From Ruegeria arenilitoris (GTDB lineage Bacteria; Pseudomonadota; Alphaproteobacteria; Rhodobacterales; Rhodobacteraceae), in contig NZ_WPZQ01000010.1 of the NCBI RefSeq assembly GCF_013030265.1, positions 124,001-188,000 on the forward strand: DNA of 64,000 bases, read 5' to 3'. Both the position numbers and the translations under genes were made by a program. Shown in pieces: positions 57,239 through 64,000 of this stretch. The notes beneath the pieces are model-generated. The model searched no databases, was not told the DNA's origin, and saw only the letters and a program-made list of their open reading frames with translations. The number at the start of each line of letters is the position of its first letter. The stretch's first letter is position 1.

Positions 57239-58159
57239 ATGACCGACTCTCAAAGAATACCCGAAGGGGATGCATCAACGGAAAAGGCCGCGCTTGACGG
57301 CTCATCACAGGATCTGAGCCGCCTTGTCGGTGCCCGTGTACGCAAGGCCCGCCAGATTCGAGGCATCTCAAGGCGAATTCTATCCGAAATGTCAGGTGTT
57401 TCGCCCAGATACCTTGCCCAGCTTGAGGCAGGTGAAGGAAATATCTCGATCGGTTTGCTGCAAAGGGTTGCCAATGCGCTGGATCACCGGATTGAGTGGC
57501 TGATCAGCGATGACGACCCGTGGGAGTCGGATACGCTGCGTGTAGCAGATATGTTCCGTTCGGCCAGTGATGAGGTCAAGGAATCTGTCCTGCGTATACT
57601 TCGCCCTTATCCGGTTACCGGACCGCGCGCTGCGCGTATCTGCATGGTTGGTCTCAGAGGGGCAGGTAAATCCACACTGGGCGCTTTGCTGGGAAAGGAA
57701 CTTGGGCTGCCCTTTGTGGAATTGACGCGCATGATCGAAGACAAGGCGGGAATGCCTCTGTCTGAAATCATGGCGTTCTATGGTCAGGAAGGCTATCGCC
57801 AGCTGGAAGCACAGGCTTTGGATCGTGTGATCGCCAGCCACGACCGGTTGGTTCTGGCTGTTGCAGGTGGCATTGTCGCCGAACCTACGACCTATGACAC
57901 GCTTCTCAACCGGTTTCACACAGTGTGGCTAAGGGCATCCCCGCAAGAGCATATGGACCGCGTTCGCGCGCAGGGGGACGAACGTCCAATGGCCGGAAAT
58001 CCGGAGGCGATGGAGCAGCTAAAGTGCATCCTGGCCAGCCGCGAAGCCCTTTATGGGCGTGCCAAGGCTGAACTCGATACCTCGGGGCAAACAGAAGAAA
58101 CGTCTCTTCAGCAGTTGCGCGAACTGGTCGAAACACAAGGATTCCTGGCAGAAAACTAG
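57239..58159 (+). CDS. BoxR/BzdR-like regulator (HTH + shikimate-kinase-like domain)
   Basis: A 306-residue fusion: a Cro/CI-type helix-turn-helix (GARVRKARQIRGISRRILSEMSGVSPRYLAQLEAGEGN) at about 30-90, a linker, and a shikimate-kinase-like domain with Walker A GLRGAGKST at 138-146 and VAGGIVAEPTTYDTLL. This architecture is that of BzdR and BoxR, repressors of benzoyl-CoA pathways that bind benzoyl-CoA in the kinase-like domain. No box or bzd genes are visible. The start at 57239 has no good Shine-Dalgarno sequence. It sits downstream of the FAH gene. Confidence 0.88.
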   Translation: MTDSQRIPEGDASTEKAALDGSSQDLSRLVGARVRKARQIRGISRRILSEMSGVSPRYLAQLEAGEGNISIGLLQRVANALDHRIEWLISDDDPWESDTLRVADMFRSASDEVKESVLRILRPYPVTGPRAARICMVGLRGAGKSTLGALLGKELGLPFVELTRMIEDKAGMPLSEIMAFYGQEGYRQLEAQALDRVIASHDRLVLAVAGGIVAEPTTYDTLLNRFHTVWLRASPQEHMDRVRAQGDERPMAGNPEAMEQLKCILASREALYGRAKAELDTSGQTEETSLQQLRELVETQGFLAEN

Positions 58160-58162
58160 ACC

Positions 58163-59377
58163 CTATTTCGGATCTTTCAGCCAATCCCGGGCGAATACGA
58201 CCCGATCCAGTTCGGTAAATCTGCGAACGCGGTCAAGTTCAGCTTCCAATCTGCGCGTGCGCGCGTCTGACCATTTAACCGATCGCTCGGGCCAGAGCGC
58301 TTTGATGCGCAGTTCCCTGCAATCACGATGTGCCTTCATATCGATCCGGCCCACCAACCGGTCGCCTTCCAGCAGTGGAAACACATAGTATCCATAGGTC
58401 CGCTTTGGTTCCGGAACAAATACCTCAATCCGATAATGGAATCCGAACAGCCGCTCTGCCCGTTGTCGATCACGCAGCATGGGATCAAACGGGCTCAGCA
58501 CTCTCATCCGACCCGGTGCGGTTGGCACGGTATCGGCTTGTTCCAATAGACCCGGCCGCGCCAGAACTTTGCGCAGGCGACCATCTGCGCATTCGACGCA
58601 GATTTCTTCCAATTCACCCTTTGTTAGAGCCTGACTGCACCAGTCCTTAGCTTCCGCTGCGCTGACCGTGTCCCAGAACGCTGCCAATTCACCCGACGTG
58701 GCAAATCCCAGCCGGTCAAGCGCCGCATTACACAACCAATCCACGGTTTCACTGGCGTCGCACGGTGCATTGCCGGGGCACAAATGGGTTTCAATAACGC
58801 GTTCGGTCAGATCATAGCGTTTCTGAAAGCCTTCGCGCCCAATCACGGTCAACGCACCGGATCTCCATAGATATTCCAACGCGGTTTTTGAGGGGTGCCA
58901 GTCCCACCAACCGCCTGACCCCTTCTTTTCGTCTTTACCAACGTCCGAAGAGCCAACAGGACCATGATCCCGGATATGTTGCAGTACGGTTTCGAATTGT
59001 TGCTCGAATCCATCCCTGCGCCAGTTTTTCCAACGAGATTTCAGCAAGTCCGCATCGCGCTGAAAGCGCAAATGCCAGTGCTGATAAAAATCCATCGGAA
59101 TAACAGCTGCGTCGTGAGTCCAATGTTCGAACAAGGCCTGATCCCGCTCATACAACCGCTTGAGATTGCGTGAACGATAGGTCGGCCTGCGCGAAAACAG
59201 GATCATGTCATGCGCGCGGGCAACGGTATTGATGCTGTCCAGTTGAACGAAGCCGAGCCTGCGGATTAGGTCGAGAAGGTCGGCGCCTTTGGCATTACCG
59301 GCAGGCGGTTCAGCCAGAGCGTGGCGATCCATGAAGATGGCGCGCGCCGATCTGTTGTCCAGTTGTGGAAGGCTCAC
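58163..59377 (-). CDS. YcaQ/AlkZ-like winged-helix DNA glycosylase
   Basis: A 404-residue HTH_42 protein. VQLDSINTVARAHDMILFSR contains the Q-x-D catalytic motif of AlkZ/YcaQ glycosylases, which remove alkylated bases and unhook interstrand crosslinks. Other conserved parts are HWTHDAAVIPMDFYQHW and the C-terminal LSPFDPMLRDRQRAERLFGF...EVFVPEPKRTYGYYVFPLL. Length is normal. Its stop is 3 bases from that of the convergent regulator, and the LacI gene lies 4 bases upstream of its start on the same strand. Confidence 0.88.
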   Translation of the reverse strand: MSLPQLDNRSARAIFMDRHALAEPPAGNAKGADLLDLIRRLGFVQLDSINTVARAHDMILFSRRPTYRSRNLKRLYERDQALFEHWTHDAAVIPMDFYQHWHLRFQRDADLLKSRWKNWRRDGFEQQFETVLQHIRDHGPVGSSDVGKDEKKGSGGWWDWHPSKTALEYLWRSGALTVIGREGFQKRYDLTERVIETHLCPGNAPCDASETVDWLCNAALDRLGFATSGELAAFWDTVSAAEAKDWCSQALTKGELEEICVECADGRLRKVLARPGLLEQADTVPTAPGRMRVLSPFDPMLRDRQRAERLFGFHYRIEVFVPEPKRTYGYYVFPLLEGDRLVGRIDMKAHRDCRELRIKALWPERSVKWSDARTRRLEAELDRVRRFTELDRVVFARDWLKDPK

Positions 59378-59381
59378 AAAC

Positions 59382-60407
59382 TCAGCGCCGTTTCAGCGTA
59401 TCGCCATAGCTGATCTTGGGGGTCAGCGTGACACGGGTTTCGACCTCTTCTGCGGGATTCTGCAGTTGCTCCGCGATAATCTCGGCCGCCTTACGGCCGA
59501 TCTCAAGACGGCAGGCATCCATCGTGGCCAGCTTACGCGGCAATCCTTGCAGCAGTTCCACGTTGTTAAAGCCAGCAAGGCCGATTTGACCGGGCACGTC
59601 GATGCCCTGATCCAGAAGGTACAACAGCCCGCCCGCACCGATCATGTCGTTGGAGTAATAGAGAAAATCCAGATCGGGAGAGCGATCCAACATCGCTTTG
59701 GTCATTTCCCGCCCTTTGGCCAGCGCCGACCCCCCGGAATAAAACTCCCGGTCTTCAATTTCGATGCCTTGTTTGCCCAGCACTTCGGTGAAGCCTTCGA
59801 ACCGTTTCCGGGCGCGATGGTCCAGCGGCATCTTTGTACCCATGAAACCAATATGCTGATATCCGGCTTTCAGGATCGCCTGCGCCATCTCGCGCCCGGC
59901 GCGGCGGTGCGAGATGCCAACCATCGCATCCACAGGCTTACCATCGGTATCCATGATCTCGACCACCGGGATGCCGGCCGAATCCAGCATGGCTCGGGCG
60001 GCGTCGGTATGTTCGAGCCCCGCGATGATCACGCCAGACGGACGCCACGAGAGCATCTCGTACAGCACCTTTTCCTCTTTCTCGGGAAGATAGTCTGTGA
60101 CACCGACCACAGGCTGCAATTCGGTATCTTCAAGCACCTGATTGATGCCGGTCAGCACTTCGGGAAAGACCATGTTCGACAGCGAGGGGATGATCACTGC
60201 CACAAGGTTCACGCGGCTCGAGGCCAATGCGCCTGCGATCTTGTTGGGCACATATCCCAGCTCTTTGGCGGCAGCCAGAACGCGGGTGCGGGTGGCGTCA
60301 GAGACGTCGCCACGATTGCGCAAAACCCGGCTGACCGTCATTTCGGATACCCCCGACGCTTCCGAGACATCACGAAGGGTTAGCGGGCGTTTTGTTTCTG
60401 TGGTCAC
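59382..60407 (-). CDS. LacI-family transcriptional regulator
   Basis: A 341-residue regulator. The helix-turn-helix and hinge helix are LTLRDVSEASGVSEMTVSRVLRNRGDVSDATRTRVLAAAKELGYVPNKIAGALAS, and the rest is a sugar-binding-type periplasmic fold (LVAVIIPSLSNMVFPEVLTGI), most like the gluconate-regulator GntR branch. It is followed by the glycosylase gene but has no sugar genes adjacent, so its target is unclear; the class V enzyme and the DMGDH gene lie divergently beyond tRNA-Arg. Confidence 0.92.
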   Translation of the reverse strand: MTTETKRPLTLRDVSEASGVSEMTVSRVLRNRGDVSDATRTRVLAAAKELGYVPNKIAGALASSRVNLVAVIIPSLSNMVFPEVLTGINQVLEDTELQPVVGVTDYLPEKEEKVLYEMLSWRPSGVIIAGLEHTDAARAMLDSAGIPVVEIMDTDGKPVDAMVGISHRRAGREMAQAILKAGYQHIGFMGTKMPLDHRARKRFEGFTEVLGKQGIEIEDREFYSGGSALAKGREMTKAMLDRSPDLDFLYYSNDMIGAGGLLYLLDQGIDVPGQIGLAGFNNVELLQGLPRKLATMDACRLEIGRKAAEIIAEQLQNPAEEVETRVTLTPKISYGDTLKRR

Positions 60408-60522
60408 CGGGGATACCTGCGTCGTTGTTTTGTCCGATGGTAGCGTGAACAGGGCAAACTGTTCAACTGTTGTGCAAAGGCGATGACAAGGTCAAAAAAG
60501 CCGGATACAGAAGGCGAAGCGC

Positions 60523-60599
60523 GGCTCCGTGGCTCAACTGGATAGAGCAGCCCCCTCCTAAGGGGCAGGTTGCAGGTTCGAATCCTGCCGGGGTCGCCA
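60523..60599 (+). tRNA. tRNA-Arg(CCT)
   Basis: A 77-base tRNA with acceptor GGCTCCG/CGGGGTC (two G-U pairs) and encoded CCA. The anticodon stem GCCCC/GGGGC closes the loop CTCCTAA, giving anticodon CCT at 60557-60559. The T arm GCAGG-TTCGAAT-CCTGC is canonical. It reads AGG codons, rare in such genomes. Confidence 0.96.
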
Positions 60600-60819
60600 T
60601 TTTCATGCCCAAGGATTCGCTTGCACTTCGCTACATGAAGCAGCCCGCGTACCATTGGCCCAAAACTGCGATCTGGGAGATACTTGGCCGTTCAAGTGCC
60701 CTTAGCGCAAAGTGGCAAGTTGATTATTCCGGCATTGCCCTCGTTTTTTTTGCGGGAAATTGTGACGCGCGGCGAATATATCTGCAGTTTGAATGACACA
60801 TCTGCACGAATGAGTCCCA

Positions 60820-62070
60820 ATGCCCGAGATCAACACACCTCTGCTAGAGCAGATCCGCGATCGCTTTGCCCAGATTGACCATTGTCCTCAACAGGGACCC
60901 CGAATCTTTTTCGAGAACGCCGGCGGTGCGCTGACGCTGAATTCGGTGGTGAAAACATCGCAGGATTATGCGGCCATTCCCGATAATCAGGGTCGCGACA
61001 ATCCGGGCAGTCACGAGCTGGTGCGCGTGATCAACAAGGCCAAGGAAGACATGGCCGTGTTCATGAATGCGCCTGGCGGGCAGTTCTTTGTGGGTGAAAG
61101 CGGCACCGAGTTGCTGTTCCGCCTGATCATGAACGCCTGTCTGGGTACCGGGGCCGGTCAGGTCCTGGGCACCACTCTGGAGCATCCTGCTACCCGCAGC
61201 GCCTGCGACCGCTGGGCACGCGTCGCCGGGCAAAGCCATGTTCTGGTCGAGCATGATGACGCCACCGGCACCGTGACTGCCGAAGGCTATGCGGCAAAGG
61301 TCACTCCTGACACCAAAGTGGCGACCATCGTTCACACCTCGCCCGTCACCGGCATGGGAGTCGACCTAGAGGCCGTGGCGGCCGCCATCCGGGCGGTTGC
61401 GCCCGAATGCTACATAATCGTTGATGGCATCCAGCACGCGGCTCACGGCCGGATCGACCTGACGGCCTATGACGTGGATGGCTATGTGATTTCGCCCTAC
61501 AAGGTGTTCTCGCGCCATGGCTATGGGGTTGCCTGGATCTCGGATCGGCTGACGGCCCTGCCGCATAACAGCCTGCTTGATGGTCCTGCCGACAATTGGG
61601 AGATGGGGACTCGCGACACTGGCTCTTACGCCACCATGTCCGATGTTGTCAGCTATTTTGAGTGGCTGGGCGAGCAGGTCAGCGATGCCACCGACCGGCG
61701 GGCCAAGTTCATCGCGGCCGGTGAGGCGATCCACGCACAGGAAAAGGCGCTGACCGATGCGATGATCCACGGCACCGGCAACCTGCCGGGTCTTGCCGAG
61801 ATGGAGAAGGTGACCATCCTGGGCGGCGTCGACAACCCGGCGCGCGAAGGTCTGGTGTCGCTGCGGGTCGAGGGCGTGCCCTCGGTCGATGTTGTGCGCC
61901 TGCTGAACGAGCAAGGCATTCGAACGCATCTGCGCAAGGCGGATCACTACTCTGGCAATATCCTGACACCGCTTGGCATGGACAGCTGCGTGCGCGTGTC
62001 GATGTGCCACTACAACAGCGTTGCTGAAGTCGCCCAGTTTCTGGGTGCCATGAAAACGATTGCCGCCTGA
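60820..62070 (+). CDS. Class V aminotransferase-fold PLP enzyme (cysteine-desulfurase-like)
   Basis: A 416-residue PLP enzyme. It has IFFENAGGALTLNSVV at the N-terminus, FFVGESGTELLFRLIMNA, the cofactor Asp-His in IIVDGIQHAAHGRIDL, the PLP lysine in YVISPYKVFSRHGYGVAW, and a C-terminal domain ending VRVSMCHYNSVAEVAQFL. Cysteine desulfurases share the fold, but the reaction here is not certain. It is followed after 25 bases by an FAD/GcvT-type oxidoreductase, suggesting a joint amino acid or amine pathway. 220 bases before it hold no gene. Confidence 0.87.
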   Translation: MPEINTPLLEQIRDRFAQIDHCPQQGPRIFFENAGGALTLNSVVKTSQDYAAIPDNQGRDNPGSHELVRVINKAKEDMAVFMNAPGGQFFVGESGTELLFRLIMNACLGTGAGQVLGTTLEHPATRSACDRWARVAGQSHVLVEHDDATGTVTAEGYAAKVTPDTKVATIVHTSPVTGMGVDLEAVAAAIRAVAPECYIIVDGIQHAAHGRIDLTAYDVDGYVISPYKVFSRHGYGVAWISDRLTALPHNSLLDGPADNWEMGTRDTGSYATMSDVVSYFEWLGEQVSDATDRRAKFIAAGEAIHAQEKALTDAMIHGTGNLPGLAEMEKVTILGGVDNPAREGLVSLRVEGVPSVDVVRLLNEQGIRTHLRKADHYSGNILTPLGMDSCVRVSMCHYNSVAEVAQFLGAMKTIAA

Positions 62071-62095
62071 GGCATCTGTAGGGAAGGAATCCTCC

Positions 62096-64000
62096 ATGAA
62101 AACGCATGCTCAGGCAGTGGTGATCGGCGGTGGTCTGGCCGGTTGTTCGATCCTGTACCATCTCGCCAAGCTCGGCTGGACAGATGTTGTCCTGTTGGAG
62201 CGGGACGAACTGACCAGCGGTTCGACCTGGCACGCGGCAGCGAATATTCACGGGCTGCACGACAACAACAACATCACGCGCATCCAGCACTATACGATGA
62301 ACTTGTATAAGGAGCTGGAGAAAGAAACCGACCAAAGCTGTGGCGTATTCCAGCCCGGTTCGCTGTACCTCGCGCAGACCGAAGAACGTGAGCATCAGCT
62401 GCGCCTGCAGGAAGCCAAGGCAAGATTTTACGGTCTGAACTTCTATGAGGTCAGCCGCGAAGAAGCCAAGGAACTGCACCCACTGGCGCAGTTCGACGAT
62501 ATTCGCTGCATCATGTACGAACCCGACGGTGGCAATGTGGATCCATCGGGCGTGCCGCATGCCTATGCCGCAGGTGCGCGTGCGATGGGCGCGACGATCG
62601 AGCGGTTTTGCCCTGTGTTAGGCACAGATCAGCAACCTGATGGGTCTTGGATCGTGCGCACCGAAAAGGGTGACATTCACACGCAATGGGTGGTGAATGC
62701 CGCCGGTCTTTGGGGGCGTGAAGTGGCGGCGCTGGCGGGACTGACGCTGCCACTGCAGCCGACCGAGCACCAGTATTTCGTGACCGAATCCATTGATGAG
62801 GTCGCCAATCTGGGTCGTCGTCTGCCCTCGATTGCCGACCGGGATGGCGAATACTACTTCCGGCAGGAAGGCAACGGTCTGCTGATCGGCGCTTATGAAA
62901 AGGACATGAAGTTCTGGGCCGAAGAGGGCACGCCGCTGGACTTTGCCCATGATCTGTTCCCCGACGATCTGGACCGGATCATGGAGAACGTGATCCGCGC
63001 CACCGAACGTGTGCCGGTGGCCGCCACCGCCGGGGTCAAGCGGGTGATCAACGGACCGATGATCTGGTCTCCGGACTCCAGCGCCTTGTGGGGGCCGGTG
63101 CCCGAGTTGAAGAACTATTTCCTCTGCGGCGGTCTGATCCCCGGCTTCTCGCAATCGGGCGGTCTGGGCCTGCTTGCGGCGCAATGGATGATCGAGGGCG
63201 AGCCGCAATACGACATGTTCGCCTGGGATCTGGCCCGGTTTGGCGACTGGGCGGACAAAAAGTTCACCAAAGCGCGGGTCGAGGATCAGTATACCCATCG
63301 TTTCGCCATCCATTTCCCGAACGAGGAACGCAGCGCTGGCCGTCCGGCCCGCGTGCGTCCAGCCTATGAAATGCAAAAAGAAATGGGCTGCGTCTTTGGT
63401 CTGAACTGCGGCTGGGAACACCCGCTGTGGTTTGCAGATCAGCCGGGCACGGAAGAATCGATCGGCTTTGCCCGTCAGAACTGGTGGGACCCGGTGGGCC
63501 GCGAAGTGAAGATGCTGCGCGAAAACGTGGGCGTGATCGATATCTCGAACTTTGCCAACTACGTGATCAAGGGGCCGGGCGCCTATGAGTGGCTGGACCA
63601 GCTGGTTGCCAACCGGGTACCGACCGAGGTCGGGCGATCCTGTCTGACACCGCTGATCTCAGTACGCGGCGGCGTGGCTGGTGACTTTACCATCACCAAG
63701 GTAGCTGACGATGAATACATGATGGTGGGCTCGGGCATGGCCGAGCGTTATCACCAGCGTTTTTTCAACATGATCGGCCTGCCTGCAGGCACTACGTTCG
63801 AGGTCGCAACGAACCGCATCGCCGGTTTCAATATCGCAGGGCCAAAATCACGAGATCTGCTGCAACGGTTGACCAATACAGATTTGTCGAACGAAGCATT
63901 CCGCTTTATGCGATCGCAGACCATTGATGTGGCAGGCCTGTCCTGTCTGGCGATCCGGGTCAGCTTTACCGGTGATCTGGGATGGGAATTGCATTGCGCC
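62096..64000 (+). CDS. Dimethylglycine/sarcosine dehydrogenase-family oxidoreductase (3' end cut by window)
   Basis: 635 codons are visible and the frame is open at the last base, so the C-terminus is missing. An FAD-binding DAO domain starts with AVVIGGGLAGCSILYHLAKLG. GSTWHAAANIHG has His46 at the position where related enzymes bind FAD covalently. An FAO_M-type middle domain follows, then the start of a GcvT tetrahydrofolate-binding domain (YDMFAWDLARFGDWADKKFTK ... NFANYVIKGPGAYEWLDQLV). It would demethylate an N-methyl amino acid and pass formaldehyde to folate. AAGGA precedes the ATG. It is coupled to the class V PLP enzyme. Confidence 0.9.
   Translation, partial: MKTHAQAVVIGGGLAGCSILYHLAKLGWTDVVLLERDELTSGSTWHAAANIHGLHDNNNITRIQHYTMNLYKELEKETDQSCGVFQPGSLYLAQTEEREHQLRLQEAKARFYGLNFYEVSREEAKELHPLAQFDDIRCIMYEPDGGNVDPSGVPHAYAAGARAMGATIERFCPVLGTDQQPDGSWIVRTEKGDIHTQWVVNAAGLWGREVAALAGLTLPLQPTEHQYFVTESIDEVANLGRRLPSIADRDGEYYFRQEGNGLLIGAYEKDMKFWAEEGTPLDFAHDLFPDDLDRIMENVIRATERVPVAATAGVKRVINGPMIWSPDSSALWGPVPELKNYFLCGGLIPGFSQSGGLGLLAAQWMIEGEPQYDMFAWDLARFGDWADKKFTKARVEDQYTHRFAIHFPNEERSAGRPARVRPAYEMQKEMGCVFGLNCGWEHPLWFADQPGTEESIGFARQNWWDPVGREVKMLRENVGVIDISNFANYVIKGPGAYEWLDQLVANRVPTEVGRSCLTPLISVRGGVAGDFTITKVADDEYMMVGSGMAERYHQRFFNMIGLPAGTTFEVATNRIAGFNIAGPKSRDLLQRLTNTDLSNEAFRFMRSQTIDVAGLSCLAIRVSFTGDLGWELHCA

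Noticed and set aside
59289..60383. 364-codon plus-strand frame opposite the LacI regulator
   Set aside because: It is a shadow of the LacI-family gene, rich in His, Gln and Arg, with no domain.
62618..63421. 267-codon minus-strand frame opposite the DMGDH-type gene
   Set aside because: The plus strand encodes a continuous recognisable FAD/GcvT protein through this stretch.

Overview
The window comes from an alphaproteobacterium of the Rhodobacteraceae, most likely the marine Roseobacter group (Ruegeria-like). This rests on the content and order of genes: tsaD divergent from hemD, followed by a mitofilin-family (Mic60) gene and a HemY gene; a Hint-domain protein; DUF2853, DUF3095 and DUF4139 proteins; MsrB/MsrA; BCCT and EamA transporters; and a dimethylglycine-dehydrogenase-type oxidoreductase. 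Base composition is moderately GC-rich and even. I see no phage, integrase, intact insertion sequence or CRISPR array, so this looks like ordinary chromosome with several small accessory modules.

Layout. 1-4.1 kb: single genes (extensin-like, DUF899, DUF2853, an esterase-713-like hydrolase, a lipoprotein). 4.1-10.5 kb: the tightly packed minus-strand operon tsaD-gpsA-yciI-EVE and the divergent plus-strand run hemD-mic60-hemY. 10.5-21 kb: an NAD-binding protein and a methyltransferase, then two regulator-plus-operon modules. The first is a carnitine-like CoA module (acyl-CoA dehydrogenase, ADP-forming acyl-CoA synthetase, CaiD) divergent from a GlxA/AraC regulator. The second is a pair of tandem sterol-desaturase-family genes with a class II aldolase, divergent from a GcvA-type LysR gene with a clear palindrome between them. 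21-25.8 kb: arsC and a VOC protein, then adenine deaminase and AMP nucleosidase translationally coupled (purine salvage), then HU. 25.8-37 kb: a Tat-exported amidohydrolase, an unusual short BCCT transporter, a DMT exporter, msrB-msrA, a lone hydantoinase A, queG, a glutathione transferase, mtgA and a Hint protein. 37-44 kb: glutamate synthase, with two GFA-type zinc proteins between gltD and gltB. 44-52.8 kb: uppP, an NDUFA9-like protein, tRNA-Leu(CAG), a DUF4139 protein, asd, a glycosyltransferase with an MFS transporter, and a DUF3095 protein with cyclase-like motifs. 52.8-58.2 kb: genes reminiscent of aromatic catabolism (HpaI aldolase, aromatic amino acid decarboxylase, HpaR, FAH-family hydrolase, BoxR/BzdR-like regulator) around a 764-base region with no gene. 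58-64 kb: a YcaQ-like DNA glycosylase, a LacI regulator, tRNA-Arg(CCT), a class V aminotransferase-fold enzyme and a DMGDH-type oxidoreductase cut by the window end.

Themes. Several modules point to methylated-amine and amino acid use (CaiD module with a GATase1-AraC regulator, BCCT, DMGDH) and to purine and nitrogen recycling (Amn to Ade, GltBD). The best candidates for something undescribed are the LysR/tandem desaturase/aldolase module, the BCCT-like protein with an altered glycine motif, the DUF3095 cyclase-like protein, the structured gene-free region at 55.6-56.4 kb, and the hexanucleotide repeat inside the Mic60 gene. No database searches were possible. Family names come from motifs and remembered relatives, and all start sites are predictions.
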